From positions 1 to 52,548 of the IMG/VR virus record IMGVR_UViG_3300021964_000096: a stretch of 52,548 nt of DNA; one strand, 5' to 3'. This document shows positions 30,779 to 41,425 of this stretch, one piece after another. The translations under genes were made by a program, and so were the position numbers. The stretch's first letter is position 1. Each line of letters opens with the position of its first letter. The notes below the pieces were generated by a model. The model did no database searches. It had not been told where the DNA came from and worked only from the letters and a program-made list of their open reading frames with translations. The DNA comes from a virus.

Positions 30779-32902
30779 TTAAGTACAGTTAGCGTCAGGA
30801 CAACACAGTCTAAGCACACTCCAAGCTGTTCCTGTTGATCCAGTTACCCTTAGCGTAGCAAAATCTTTATTGTTATAGTCAGTAGCACTATATTGCCACC
30901 AAAGTATTTGTTGGTATGTATTACTTCCAACTGTCATGCTGTTAACGGTACGTCCGGTTGCATTTTGGAATTCAGATTGTCTAGTATATGTCCAAGGATT
31001 TGTTATATTTGTTCCAATAAACTGATCTACACCAGCGGCTTCCGTGGGTGAAGGTAGTTTGTTTCCTGTATTATACGTTCCAAATATACTATCAAAAGGA
31101 CCATCGTTAGAAGTTCCAGAACCTGGAATAACGTGACTTGTTGTTGCTACCTTATCACCGGTAGTTGCGGTTCCGTGGTATATTTCAAACTTATCTGGAA
31201 CACCTTGTGCATCAACTAAAAACGCTACTAAACCACCAGCTGGATCAAGTGGTATATCATAATCAACTATATCATAACCTCCAGAAGAAGATGTTGCAGC
31301 GCAACTTATCGACGGTATTACATATAAAAATTGATCTATATCTATAGTAAAGTTAGTGGTTAAATCACCTATACTGTAAACATCTACAAAGCCTTTTATT
31401 GTAGCTGTGCTAGTTCCGGTTACTTCAACGCTCGTAAGCTCAAACTCTATATTAGTACCGTTGTTTTTGACAAATAAAATATCTATATCATTGGCAACGC
31501 TTATATTTGGACTAACAGATATTTGAGTTTTAGAATCAACGCTTGTAACCTCGTAGTTAAAAGGAGCTAAACTAACAGCTTGCTCTTTAATAGAGCTTGC
31601 ATCATAAGCATTAAACCTGTCACCAGCGTCTATACCATCTGTACTACTTAAAGTTATGGTGCTTCCAGTGCTAGCTGACGTTGTAGAAGCTATAGTTGTT
31701 TGCATCTCTGGTATCAAAGGATACACCTCTCTATCTTCTTCTAAGTATGGGTGTGATAAACCTATTTTACTTCCAGAAGGAGCTGTGATATTCCACTCTA
31801 CAGGAACTTTAACAGGTGTAGTGTAGTTGTTAAGCGCGTCCCCCTGGTATTCGACTTGTGTAAATCCAGTCATTCCTTGAGAACTTAATCCATTAAACCT
31901 AACTCTAGGAAGTACATTGTATTGATTAAAATCTAATACGGTGTTACTAATATCAACATCAGCTCCGGATATAGCAAGAGAATACTTAACAACATTTACA
32001 GATGAATTTTGTATATTAGGAAAAACAACTTCAACATCAACATAACCAGCAGAAGGTATAGAAGCATTAGTTGCTAAATTCCATGTATTTGGGCCTGTTT
32101 CGGAATTATCGTCTGTTAAAACAACGCTAAAAACCGCTCCTTCGTCTCCCCATACTCTCCAAATTTGCGTTCTACCAACGCTTTCAATATTCATATCTGT
32201 TTTGTAGCAACCTGTACCAGAAACGTACCAACACCATCTTTTTACTTTTGGATTTGTAGGAGTGAAAATCTCAAAAGCTTTAATTGAGCGAATAGCAATT
32301 TTATCACCAGAAATACTTTGATTTGGATATATGTAATTAACATCATAAGTTATACTTGTTAATCTGTTTTCAGAATCATAGGTTGGTGTTTGAGCTATGT
32401 TATAGTTACTTTGTATGCCTTGAACAACTTGCATCCCAGCACCAATGTTTAAATAATGATTAGCAGCCGCGGTATATGTTTTACTAAATAATAACTCACT
32501 TTCCCCAAAAGCACCTGAATTTGAGTAAGGGGTATTCGCTTCTGTGCCATCGCCAGTAACATTAGTACTAACATTAGCTGTAAACGTACCTGCTATAGTT
32601 ATCTCCTTAACTTTACCTTCACCTACAACGCATAAAGGTATTGTATAATTACTCGAGGGCATAACAAATCCTGTGTCAAAAGTTACAGTACAAAGTACGT
32701 TTAAACCTGCTTGAGTGAATGAAACGTCCAAGACGGCATTGTCAGAAAAGCTAGGATCTTCTGAAAAATCCGCGGCGTTTGCTGTATATCCGCTATTTGG
32801 CACAATTGTTATTTGTGCAGTTGGGTATAATACAGAAACATTGCTTCCTTCTGGTATTGTATACTGAATATTTGTAAATGTATAATTATTAAAGCTTGGC
32901 AT
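30779..32902 (-). CDS. 707-aa fibre or adhesin-like virion protein
   Basis: The protein is Ser/Thr/Gly-rich and almost entirely beta-like with several Ig-like stretches (e.g. TVTFDTGFVMPSSNYTIPL; ISGADVDISNTVLDF). The C-terminal part is Trp- and Cys-containing (WWQYSATDY, LRLCCPDANC). It has no signal peptide. It follows the tail-hub gene and likely forms a fibre or receptor-binding spike. The C-terminal Cys cluster is unusual for a phage fibre. Confidence 0.65.
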   Translation of the reverse strand: MPSFNNYTFTNIQYTIPEGSNVSVLYPTAQITIVPNSGYTANAADFSEDPSFSDNAVLDVSFTQAGLNVLCTVTFDTGFVMPSSNYTIPLCVVGEGKVKEITIAGTFTANVSTNVTGDGTEANTPYSNSGAFGESELLFSKTYTAAANHYLNIGAGMQVVQGIQSNYNIAQTPTYDSENRLTSITYDVNYIYPNQSISGDKIAIRSIKAFEIFTPTNPKVKRWCWYVSGTGCYKTDMNIESVGRTQIWRVWGDEGAVFSVVLTDDNSETGPNTWNLATNASIPSAGYVDVEVVFPNIQNSSVNVVKYSLAISGADVDISNTVLDFNQYNVLPRVRFNGLSSQGMTGFTQVEYQGDALNNYTTPVKVPVEWNITAPSGSKIGLSHPYLEEDREVYPLIPEMQTTIASTTSASTGSTITLSSTDGIDAGDRFNAYDASSIKEQAVSLAPFNYEVTSVDSKTQISVSPNISVANDIDILFVKNNGTNIEFELTSVEVTGTSTATIKGFVDVYSIGDLTTNFTIDIDQFLYVIPSISCAATSSSGGYDIVDYDIPLDPAGGLVAFLVDAQGVPDKFEIYHGTATTGDKVATTSHVIPGSGTSNDGPFDSIFGTYNTGNKLPSPTEAAGVDQFIGTNITNPWTYTRQSEFQNATGRTVNSMTVGSNTYQQILWWQYSATDYNNKDFATLRVTGSTGTAWSVLRLCCPDANCT

Positions 32903-32911
32903 ATTATTATA

Positions 32912-35900
32912 TTAAGGTATTGTTGGCGTGACGGAATTGTATTGTACTATTTCAGAAATAATTCCATCTACTATTTTTATAAATTTATATTCATCTGGTA
33001 TTGGAGTAGGGTCAGTAGGATCTAGAGCTAAATTTGGATCAACAGTAGAAGAGCCTACCCATAAATACAATGCGTCCCATAGAATAAACTCGCAAGGATC
33101 AGATCCGTATGTTACCCAGATTTTAGTACCTACATTAACACCTTCGGCAATATTGTATCTATATTCAGCATTAATATTGCCTAAAGGTCCCGCGTTTGGA
33201 TAATCGATAAAGCTTTGTTCTATTGCACCTCTCGCCCATTCCATATCGGTAAAACCGCTCCAATTAATCCCTCCTAATTCTAGGCTAGCATCCCAATCTC
33301 TAAACCAATAAAAATAAATTGGTGTTTCCGGCAGACATTCATCTTCGCAGAGAGGGTTTGGGATTTGATTCATTTGAGTGATTTCTGTAACAACACCTGA
33401 TGAGTTTGTTTTAATTAATTTATACCCATCCGGCAGCAAAGATACATTGGTCCATCTATTAGCTGCATTATATTCTATGGAATATTCAAACGCATACCCG
33501 GGTCCTGGTCCTGTTACTAAATAACGGTCTGAGGCAACGTTCAAGTTAATAGGATCTATATAAAGAACTGTGTTAACTTCAATTTCCCCTGGTCCGTGCC
33601 AATAAATCTCAAAGCTGCTCCATCCTCCATTTGGGCCATTTATATTAGGATCATCATGTTGTTCCCAAAATGAATTCATAAAACCCCTTAAGCTACATAA
33701 AAAGTTATTTGTACTAGTATGTCCTTGTGTAACATTAAAAGAAGGTATTTGAGGATCAGAGTTATTTGCATTTAAGTATGTATCAAACCATCTAAACATA
33801 TCTGGCGTTGTTGGCGGGCATACTGCAAGAGAGTTATATGGAACAACAGAGCTAATAATACCATCCGATCCCCATATAACTATAAAGTACGTGTTAGGTA
33901 CTGAGACTGAATTATTAGGGTCTAAATAGAAGCTGTCTGGAGCAATTCCAATTGGCGGAGGCTTTATCCATAAATAAGTACCTGCTTCGGTTATAGGCTG
34001 CAAAGTATCTTTATCGTACATCTGAGTCCCTACGGATATTCCATCTGAAAACACATACTTAAATTGATGATAGTTTATTGAAGTTACCTGGCTGTAATTT
34101 CCATTTACATAATTGTAAAAATCATCTATAATACATTTAGCGTCCTGAGCGGTTAGTGCTTCTAATATTGAAGAGCTTAAACCTTTAGTGTTCCACTGAT
34201 ACCATCCTTCAAAATCAGTGTCTGGAGTTGGAGAACCAGAGCTGCTACAAGTTTCGTCAATAGTAACAGTTAATAAATAATTCTGAGGATCACACTCTAC
34301 TATAACTGGTGGTCCAATACCTTCACCTATAAATTCGCAATTGTTAAACTGCTCTAATCCTTTTATATAGTTAAAATACTTACCTTCTTTCTTTTCAAAC
34401 TCTTTAATCTCACCTCCTTCAAGATTTGTTTTGATATAATTTACATACCAACCTGGTTGCTTTTGTTCTACAAAATTTGGAATTATTTTATTAAAATTAA
34501 CTTCAGCTATAGAATATGGTTTACCTAATTGCTCTAGCTTGTATTGTAATCTTCTACTTTGCGTTCCAGTGTAGTTTAACGTACTAAACCCTTTTACAGA
34601 TTGAGGCATTTCATTAAAGATAACATTGAAGGCGCTATCATATTGTATACCATAAAAATTATTAGCTTTATCGAGAAGCCCGTGCTCCCAAATTCTACCG
34701 TGTTTAAAGGTAAAGTATCTATTGTTTAAACTAAGACCACTTTCTTGTATAAACGATTTTCTAGATGTCCAACCATCTACAGACTCTTTAAACGAAACAG
34801 TGGTTTGTGTTATTGGATCTGTTGTGTCTATGTTGCAGTCGGGGTTTAATTGATAATCTTGACTCTCGCTAAAAGTGTTTTTCCAAGATTGGCTAAGGTT
34901 GTTTAAAGTTACATTGTATATATCTTTGTCATCGTCATAACTACCTATAATTTTAGTAGAAACACCTAGGTTATCAGCAAAGAAATCTGACATACCTTTT
35001 TCTGCTATGTTAGTTATACCGTCTCTAGACAATCTTATAACAGCACCTCTATTTTTATCTGTAAAGTAAGATCTAAATGCGTATTGAGCAAATGATTCTG
35101 GATTTTTAGATATACCAAATTCACCAGCGTAAGGAACAGCTTGACCTAAAACAGCAGTATTACCAGTTAGGTTAACGTTGCCATCAGCATTATACAAGGC
35201 ATCTTTGTTAGCTAACACTCTAAAACACTTATCTTCACAAAGTGTTATTAAATCAGTGTCTCTAGCATGTAGCTTTTGTATCGTACCGTGTATTGGGTTT
35301 AAATCTTTTGTTATGGGTAAGGCTTGTATAAACTGATTTAATCTATTTATACCTGATGTAGAGTTGTATACTTGAGAGAATATATAACCACTACCCCTTC
35401 TTTCCTCTGCATAGGGATCGTCTAATACTGTAGAAACTTTAGGGCCTTTATCTATATAAACAGCGTTGTAATCATCTCTAATTCTATTAGACTCAACACC
35501 TTGACCATATGAATAACAGTTAAACCACTCTATTTGCTGGTTTGTATTATTATAGTCTGATATAGGTATAGCGTTAGAGGCTTCATAGTAAAGATCTAAA
35601 TCTACAGCTTCTTTAGGTTCTGTTTCAAATATAGCTGGATTAGGTGAAGTTAATAGTTTATTGTTGTCGGTACTAACGTTTTCAACTACTTGTATAGAAG
35701 GAAGTTTACTACTCAACACACTCTGCTGATTCCACTCTGGCATCCAAGGATCGTTTATAAACCTATCTAGAAATATCATAAATATAACTATACCGTTTTC
35801 AGAGTTTGTTCTCCAATTGTTACAATTTGACTTTTTGTATCTACCTCCTCTTGGAACTAGATAAGAAATTGTTTCCATCACGGTATATACCTCGCTCTGA

Positions 35901-38842
35901 TCACCTTGCTTAGATTGGAACCTTATTTTAGCGCCTTCTGCTAAAGTACCACCGGTGATTCTTCTTGATCCAAATTGGCTTGGCGGTGCATAACCAACCA
36001 TGCTGTTTATATACGTTTGGCTTGTATCGGGTCTTACGCCTGTGTAAACAAAGCCTACAACTCTTCTTCCCTTTGTAGGTGGCGCGTATCCTTCGCCATT
36101 CCACGATCTAGTGATATTTTGAGAGCTAAAATTAGTTCCAAAAGCTGGTGTAGTGCCTGCGTAATTCATGCTACTCCAGCCAAATATGCTATGCTGCTTG
36201 TTTCTTGAACTACATCCATCGTCACTACATCCATCACAACCCGCATCGCCGTAATTAAAAGTTTTATGGTAATTGCTCCAGCCCCAACTCCATGTTGTAG
36301 TAAAATCTATTTCATCTCTAACAGCATATCTAGGTGCTAAAGCTTTAAACGACTCTATTATATTTGTGTCAAACGCAAAGTTTCTATTTATTTTAGCAAA
36401 AAACCTACCCTCAAATTCTGGTAAATTTTTCTTTTCCGGCTCATATATTTTTATGGTAACTGTTGTACCAGAATTGGTTAAAGGCACTTCTGGACCCAAA
36501 GGTTCTTTTAACACAATTTCATACTCGTCATTATTACTACCTTTAGTTTTAAAAGACTCTATTTCATAATAATCACTAGTTGTACCAGCTGTTGTTATTC
36601 TTAACTTTCTATTACCGGTAAAACCTTTATGAAACTCTGGATTAGAAGTGTTTGTAGGCCCATCAAACTGAAGCGTTATTCTACCAGGTTCAATTTCATT
36701 TGTTAATTCTACATCGTTTCCGGCTTTAAAAATATCAAAAGTTGATATAAATTCTGGAGCAGATGAAGATATTGATAATATTTTATATCTATTCAACTCT
36801 TTTATAGCAACGTCATTATCGTGTTGTTTTTTTAGAATTAAATAAGTTTGTTCATCTACTTTATTTCTTTCTGAAGAAGGAAAAGACAGCCATATATTAC
36901 CATCTTCTGCATGATAAAATCTATCTAACGCTAGATTGTAATATTCATTAGAAGTTTCTTTTATAAAGAATTTATAATGAGTAGCCCAGTCTGGTGGTAT
37001 ATTAAGTGGACTTACTTGTAGCTTGTTAACAGTAGAAGAAGCTGATATATCTAACTGAAAACTAGCTTTTTGACTTGTAAAAACAGGTGTTTCTCTTCCG
37101 TATGTATCTTTATAAACAACTCCAACCTGATAAGTTCTTATTGATTTTATAGAAGGTGCTGGTTTTCCTATTTCGTATATAGGCTCGTGCGAAAAACTAT
37201 TAGAGCTAAGTAGTAAATCTACAGATGTAGATATACTAGAATCCGCGTTAATATACCCAACCGTGTTATAGTTTTGTAAATAATTACCATACACTATTCT
37301 ATTGCCTATAACTTCTTGAGATTTAGCTTTTTTAGGCACGTTATCCCAAGGTCTTAAAAGTTGATTATTATCTACAGTAGCACCTATTAATTCGCTTTTT
37401 ATTTGATACGTGCTAGGTAAAGAAACATTTAAATAATCCTCTTTTTTCAAAGTATCAACAACGTAGACAGATGTAGAATTACTTTCCTTATATAATATAT
37501 CAATTTCTGAAACCTCTTCGTCTGTCCAAATTAAATTTTCTATTATAAGTTTTTTAATTCTATTAACCATACCTAGGTTGTATGCATCTGAAGAAACGTA
37601 TTCAAATTCACCACCTAGAAATGCAACTTTAGAAAAAGGCGAAAAACAAGAATATTCATTGTCTATATATTTCCATCTATAAGCAAATCTAGGAAATTTA
37701 TATTCAAATATACTATCTTTTTCTAGCAAAACACACTCCCAAACTATTGGCTCTACTTCTTCCTCAGAATTTACAGTTTTTTGTATATCTAAAGATATAG
37801 CCTGTATCTGAGCCGTTATAGTTAGGTTGTTTATTTGTTTTATTTGTATTTGTATAGAATACTCTTCGTCTTGACCAAAAGGATTTTCATAATTACCTGT
37901 CATTATGACTACGTCATCTACTTGCCAAGCTGTAGCAATTTCACTTATTTCAAAGGTTATATGACCGTCCCAACCATAAGTTGCATCATAGTTAGGGTTA
38001 TTTGTAGGGTTATTAAAACTGGTATTTAAATAAGCACCACTTTCTCTTTGATCTAAATACTCTCCGTAAGTTGGATATGATATAAAAACATTTGGTTCGG
38101 TTACTGGGTTTGGTATATATGTAAAGTTTTCTAAATCAGTATTATTAAAAATTGTAGATACTGGTGTTATTCCAGTACCAGGAACATCATTTCCAAACTT
38201 AGAAACAGCTGCATTTATAGTAGGAGCATTTGTTGGTGATAACTTCGCTACGGTTACATCTTTTTCAGCAAAATCTGGTCTACCAGTTAAACTAGTCTGA
38301 TAAGTGTTTTGCTCTGGCAACCACTTAGGAATTTTAGTGTGTGTTGTAAAATCAACAGAACCTGTTTTAAATTTTTCAATATTAATCTTCTTTGGTTCAG
38401 TCTGATCGTCTGTCCAAAATAAAAACTTATCAAGTATATTAATACCTGTAATTAAATAGTCTTGTGAAAAATTGAGTATACCAGCTTTATCAACTAATAC
38501 TGGTTTTACTAGATCTGTAGTTTGATCATACTCCGCGATAGCGCTTGTGTTGTCAGAGGCTATAAACCAATAAATTCTTTCGGTTTGGTCATGTCTGTAA
38601 GACCCAATAACAACGGGGTTTTGAAGGGCATCTATATAGTCAGAACTCCAGTTTTCAGAACAACCTTCACAGCCACGCTGCTCTCGGTTTCCTTTTACAT
38701 TTTGTAAAGTACCTACATTAGATCCATCTGAGTTTGCTAAATCTAAGTTTAGCGCGTCGCGGTATTCACCATTTGGTATTAACCGCTCGTCAAGATCTTT
38801 ATTCATTCTCCCTGATTGGAAGGTATGGATAAATTCTGGCAT
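32912..38842 (-). CDS. 1976-aa tail hub/stabilisation-type protein with C-terminal repeats
   Basis: The N-terminus (TFQSGRMNKDLDERLIPNGE, then YRDALNLD and NVGTLQNVKGN) matches a domain found at the start of large tail or stabilisation proteins of podoviruses, including crAss-like and marine phages. The middle is beta-rich with a Cys-rich insertion (AGCDGCSDDGCSSRNK). The last about 430 residues hold three diverged repeats of about 130-160 aa, each with an F/YxWF-type start and a GxxVGT or similar turn. It probably forms the tail nozzle and carries fibres. Size is well above the T7 gp12 level. Confidence 0.75.
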   Translation of the reverse strand: MPEFIHTFQSGRMNKDLDERLIPNGEYRDALNLDLANSDGSNVGTLQNVKGNREQRGCEGCSENWSSDYIDALQNPVVIGSYRHDQTERIYWFIASDNTSAIAEYDQTTDLVKPVLVDKAGILNFSQDYLITGINILDKFLFWTDDQTEPKKINIEKFKTGSVDFTTHTKIPKWLPEQNTYQTSLTGRPDFAEKDVTVAKLSPTNAPTINAAVSKFGNDVPGTGITPVSTIFNNTDLENFTYIPNPVTEPNVFISYPTYGEYLDQRESGAYLNTSFNNPTNNPNYDATYGWDGHITFEISEIATAWQVDDVVIMTGNYENPFGQDEEYSIQIQIKQINNLTITAQIQAISLDIQKTVNSEEEVEPIVWECVLLEKDSIFEYKFPRFAYRWKYIDNEYSCFSPFSKVAFLGGEFEYVSSDAYNLGMVNRIKKLIIENLIWTDEEVSEIDILYKESNSTSVYVVDTLKKEDYLNVSLPSTYQIKSELIGATVDNNQLLRPWDNVPKKAKSQEVIGNRIVYGNYLQNYNTVGYINADSSISTSVDLLLSSNSFSHEPIYEIGKPAPSIKSIRTYQVGVVYKDTYGRETPVFTSQKASFQLDISASSTVNKLQVSPLNIPPDWATHYKFFIKETSNEYYNLALDRFYHAEDGNIWLSFPSSERNKVDEQTYLILKKQHDNDVAIKELNRYKILSISSSAPEFISTFDIFKAGNDVELTNEIEPGRITLQFDGPTNTSNPEFHKGFTGNRKLRITTAGTTSDYYEIESFKTKGSNNDEYEIVLKEPLGPEVPLTNSGTTVTIKIYEPEKKNLPEFEGRFFAKINRNFAFDTNIIESFKALAPRYAVRDEIDFTTTWSWGWSNYHKTFNYGDAGCDGCSDDGCSSRNKQHSIFGWSSMNYAGTTPAFGTNFSSQNITRSWNGEGYAPPTKGRRVVGFVYTGVRPDTSQTYINSMVGYAPPSQFGSRRITGGTLAEGAKIRFQSKQGDQSEVYTVMETISYLVPRGGRYKKSNCNNWRTNSENGIVIFMIFLDRFINDPWMPEWNQQSVLSSKLPSIQVVENVSTDNNKLLTSPNPAIFETEPKEAVDLDLYYEASNAIPISDYNNTNQQIEWFNCYSYGQGVESNRIRDDYNAVYIDKGPKVSTVLDDPYAEERRGSGYIFSQVYNSTSGINRLNQFIQALPITKDLNPIHGTIQKLHARDTDLITLCEDKCFRVLANKDALYNADGNVNLTGNTAVLGQAVPYAGEFGISKNPESFAQYAFRSYFTDKNRGAVIRLSRDGITNIAEKGMSDFFADNLGVSTKIIGSYDDDKDIYNVTLNNLSQSWKNTFSESQDYQLNPDCNIDTTDPITQTTVSFKESVDGWTSRKSFIQESGLSLNNRYFTFKHGRIWEHGLLDKANNFYGIQYDSAFNVIFNEMPQSVKGFSTLNYTGTQSRRLQYKLEQLGKPYSIAEVNFNKIIPNFVEQKQPGWYVNYIKTNLEGGEIKEFEKKEGKYFNYIKGLEQFNNCEFIGEGIGPPVIVECDPQNYLLTVTIDETCSSSGSPTPDTDFEGWYQWNTKGLSSSILEALTAQDAKCIIDDFYNYVNGNYSQVTSINYHQFKYVFSDGISVGTQMYDKDTLQPITEAGTYLWIKPPPIGIAPDSFYLDPNNSVSVPNTYFIVIWGSDGIISSVVPYNSLAVCPPTTPDMFRWFDTYLNANNSDPQIPSFNVTQGHTSTNNFLCSLRGFMNSFWEQHDDPNINGPNGGWSSFEIYWHGPGEIEVNTVLYIDPINLNVASDRYLVTGPGPGYAFEYSIEYNAANRWTNVSLLPDGYKLIKTNSSGVVTEITQMNQIPNPLCEDECLPETPIYFYWFRDWDASLELGGINWSGFTDMEWARGAIEQSFIDYPNAGPLGNINAEYRYNIAEGVNVGTKIWVTYGSDPCEFILWDALYLWVGSSTVDPNLALDPTDPTPIPDEYKFIKIVDGIISEIVQYNSVTPTIP

Positions 38843-38845
38843 ATA

Positions 38846-39751
38846 TTAATGTTTTATTTGCTTAGATTTGTTACGCATAACCTGCGTAATCTCTTCTATT
38901 TTTATATTTGACAATCTTAATTTAGCATTGCGTCTAGCGGCTTGTTTTTCACGCTTAAACCTTGCTATAATATATTCTGGTGTATTTGCTCTAGTTGATA
39001 AAATAGCGTGAGCTATATACTTATATAAAGCTTCTTCAGCAAACTTGTGTACTGTCATTTCTTCGTCAGTGCCTAAGCCATCACTTATATACTTTAAAGT
39101 AACGATACGGTTAACCATATCAGAGCTAAAGTGTATTAAGCCTTTTATTTGGTCTATAAAAAACACACCATTTGATTGAGAATTTTCAGGGTTAAGACCG
39201 TAACGTCTACCTAAAAAATGCTCTGTCATTAAATCACCACTATTTGTATTTCTATTATTTTCTTTATTAACCGGGTTAGATTTAAATTTTTCCCAAGTTT
39301 CAGAGTCTTGAGCATATAATATCTCACCGTTTTCATCAAAAGTATACTCGTAATTGCTATCTTGTAATATAGGTAGCGGATCACTAGTTTTTCTAGCTGG
39401 ATATATAACATGTTCTAAACCTTGGTCATCTGTCCAGGTCAACTTAACATAGTTTACATAGTCTTGTGGCAACACCATATACAACTGAGGGCTTATTTCT
39501 ATTTCTTGTGATTTAAAAGAAGGTAGAAGATCAAAATTAAACTCTTGTATACCGCGCTGGGCGTGGAAAGCAACGTCAGTTCTTTTTATTTTACTTATAA
39601 CTTTACCTTCACCTACGTAAGATATAATAAAGTTATTTATAATATCTTTTAATGAGACAAATTGGTAGTTACCATAATCTTCGTCTAAACTATTCCAGAT
39701 ACCATCTGGTCCTTCGTAATATTGCTCGTTAGTATAGTTTATTAGTCCCAT
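38846..39751 (-). CDS. head-tail ring/neck protein
   Basis: The protein has 301 aa. It starts GLINYTNEQYYEGPDGIW and has DIINNFIISYVGEGKVISK, FHAQRGIQEFNFD and LPQDYVNYVKL, the pattern of neck or tail-tube proteins of podoviruses in marine and crAss-like genomes. The C-terminal 60 residues are helical and basic. It is flanked by a second ring-type gene and the tail hub, an arrangement typical of a portal-capsid-ring-hub order. Confidence 0.7.
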   Translation of the reverse strand: MGLINYTNEQYYEGPDGIWNSLDEDYGNYQFVSLKDIINNFIISYVGEGKVISKIKRTDVAFHAQRGIQEFNFDLLPSFKSQEIEISPQLYMVLPQDYVNYVKLTWTDDQGLEHVIYPARKTSDPLPILQDSNYEYTFDENGEILYAQDSETWEKFKSNPVNKENNRNTNSGDLMTEHFLGRRYGLNPENSQSNGVFFIDQIKGLIHFSSDMVNRIVTLKYISDGLGTDEEMTVHKFAEEALYKYIAHAILSTRANTPEYIIARFKREKQAARRNAKLRLSNIKIEEITQVMRNKSKQIKH

Positions 39752-39754
39752 TTA

Positions 39755-40483
39755 TTAAGATTTTTCTTGTTGTATAGTTTCAATTTCTTCTTGATTAGCT
39801 ACATTGTATAAATTGTAGTCTTTAATCAATAAACCAGCCATTTCTAATATCTTTATAACAAGCTCTGTTTCTTCAGATGGATTTAATTCAAAATTAACTG
39901 AATTAGCAGCGTCATACAATGGCTCACCAAAAACTATTTGATATGCCCATTGTGGAGTGGTTGGCTTTTTAATATAATTACACTTTACGTCAGAAGTTAA
40001 TTCAGAATCACCATAAACATTGATTCCAGACGTGTTTTGAGTGTATATAGGACGTGTATTCTTTGGTTTTGTAAGTGGAGATGAGTTGATATATAAAATT
40101 TCATTTTTAGCAACTCTCTCAGCTTCTATTTGCTCTGTGGTAGACGTGCCAAAACCGTCGGTTGTAGTATTACTATATATAACTGTGCCAAGTCTATATA
40201 GATCAGTTGGTAATTCAAACTTAGTATTGTCGTGGGTTAAATTACCTGATGTTACTTCAAATGGACTTATTTTTTCGTTTAAAATATCTAACATGTCTGA
40301 GTACTCTGTGTCATTGCCAGGTAATCTTCCAAATTGATTAATATCATAAAAGTATTGCTCAAATAAATCTAATTGAGCTTGATTAGCAAATAAATTAAAC
40401 TCTTGAGGTGTTACATAACCTCTTTGCTCTTTATTTAATATAGCTAAAACTTTTTGATATACTGTATCTATGCTTATTGCCAT
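39755..40483 (-). CDS. head-tail ring/connector protein
   Basis: The protein has 242 aa. It begins ISIDTVYQKVLAILNKEQRG with YVTPQEFNLFANQAQLDLFE, a helical start known from neck proteins placed after the capsid gene in podoviruses. The rest is beta-rich with an acidic C-terminus. It is encoded 4 nt upstream of the second ring protein. Confidence 0.7.
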   Translation of the reverse strand: MAISIDTVYQKVLAILNKEQRGYVTPQEFNLFANQAQLDLFEQYFYDINQFGRLPGNDTEYSDMLDILNEKISPFEVTSGNLTHDNTKFELPTDLYRLGTVIYSNTTTDGFGTSTTEQIEAERVAKNEILYINSSPLTKPKNTRPIYTQNTSGINVYGDSELTSDVKCNYIKKPTTPQWAYQIVFGEPLYDAANSVNFELNPSEETELVIKILEMAGLLIKDYNLYNVANQEEIETIQQEKS

Positions 40484-40506
40484 TTGTTATTTTTATTTAT
40501 AATAGT

Positions 40507-40529
40507 TAGGCCACCATTACAGTGGCCTA
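40507..40529 (-). terminator. strong hairpin between the head and neck genes
   Basis: A perfect 8-bp stem TAGGCCAC (40507-40514) with GTGGCCTA (40522-40529) encloses a 7-nt loop. It lies between the 272-aa head gene and the ring-protein gene. On the minus strand it is followed by an A/T-rich but not U-rich stretch, so it may be a weak terminator, an attenuator or an mRNA-processing site rather than a complete stop. Confidence 0.55.
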
Positions 40530-40545
40530 GCTACTATAATGTGAC

Positions 40546-41364
40546 TTATAATTTTTTAATTATATGTTTGTAAACTTCCATACCTTCATCTGTTTTAAAG
40601 AAGGCTGCAAGCGCAGAATAAGGGTGTTCATCAAAAGGAACAGTCATTAACTTTCTACCAGTTTCACCATATGAAAAAGTTCTCTGATCTGAAGATAATT
40701 TTAATATCCCTAAGTCTGTAGCCTTTATACCTACGTTTCTAAGCTCAACGTTATCATCGTTAGCAAGTTCTAAAAATAATATAGGATTTTTCTTAGCAAA
40801 AACTAATCCATCTCTTTTAAGCTCGCTAGAAGTTAACCTATCAACTTTACTACCATATTCAACCCTCAATATTGCTTCTAAACTGCTTATATCCATTTGT
40901 TTAGCCGCTAGCAAAGCTTCAATTTCGTATTCCATGTAAGCAAGTTCGTTTACAGATTCTTGCACTGGATTGTACTCTTCGTACACTTTGTTTAAGGCTG
41001 GGTGGTATAATGATAATAGTTTTTGAAGGTTTTGTTGCTCTTTTGGAACAGCTAATACACCATCTCTAAAAATTATTCTACCCAATATATATTGACCTTT
41101 TTGATCGTCAACAAAAGGTGAGTTTTGATTAGTAGCGTATCTAAGTTCTTTTTGCTCCCCTGTTTTTTCATCAAACCAAAGAAGAGGAGATCTTCTAGAG
41201 TTTTTTGAAGGCAGAGTAAACACTAAAGGTGATTTACCTTGTTTTAATTGATATAATCTATTTTTTATTTCCCAACTAGGTTTAGCTGGGGCTTGTGGTT
41301 TTTTTATAACCACCGGCTGAGGTGCAACCTCAACAGCTTCTTCTGCTTTAGCTTTTTTAGCCAT
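40546..41364 (-). CDS. 272-aa head-associated protein
   Basis: A disordered basic/Pro/Ala start (KKAKAEEAVEVAPQPVVIKK) leads to WEIKNRLYQLKQGKSPLVFT, then alpha/beta segments ending in YSALAAFFKTDEGMEVY. No enzyme motif. It is the first gene after the capsid terminator and precedes the ring proteins. A head decoration, completion or connector role is likely from its place; no family is assigned with certainty. Confidence 0.65.
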   Translation of the reverse strand: MAKKAKAEEAVEVAPQPVVIKKPQAPAKPSWEIKNRLYQLKQGKSPLVFTLPSKNSRRSPLLWFDEKTGEQKELRYATNQNSPFVDDQKGQYILGRIIFRDGVLAVPKEQQNLQKLLSLYHPALNKVYEEYNPVQESVNELAYMEYEIEALLAAKQMDISSLEAILRVEYGSKVDRLTSSELKRDGLVFAKKNPILFLELANDDNVELRNVGIKATDLGILKLSSDQRTFSYGETGRKLMTVPFDEHPYSALAAFFKTDEGMEVYKHIIKKL

Positions 41365-41394
41365 GATATAATAAAATTAAATAGTTAATAAAGG

Positions 41395-41425
41395 TAAGAA
41401 ATACCCCTGAAGTTGCATCAGGGGT
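41395..41425 (-). terminator. terminator after the major capsid gene
   Basis: A perfect 8-bp stem ACCCCTGA (41403-41410) with TCAGGGGT (41418-41425) has a 7-nt loop. Reading on the minus strand it lies 17 nt after the capsid stop and is followed by a U-rich run (ATTTCTTACCTTTATT). It would make most late transcripts stop after the capsid gene, raising capsid output relative to downstream genes. Confidence 0.75.
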
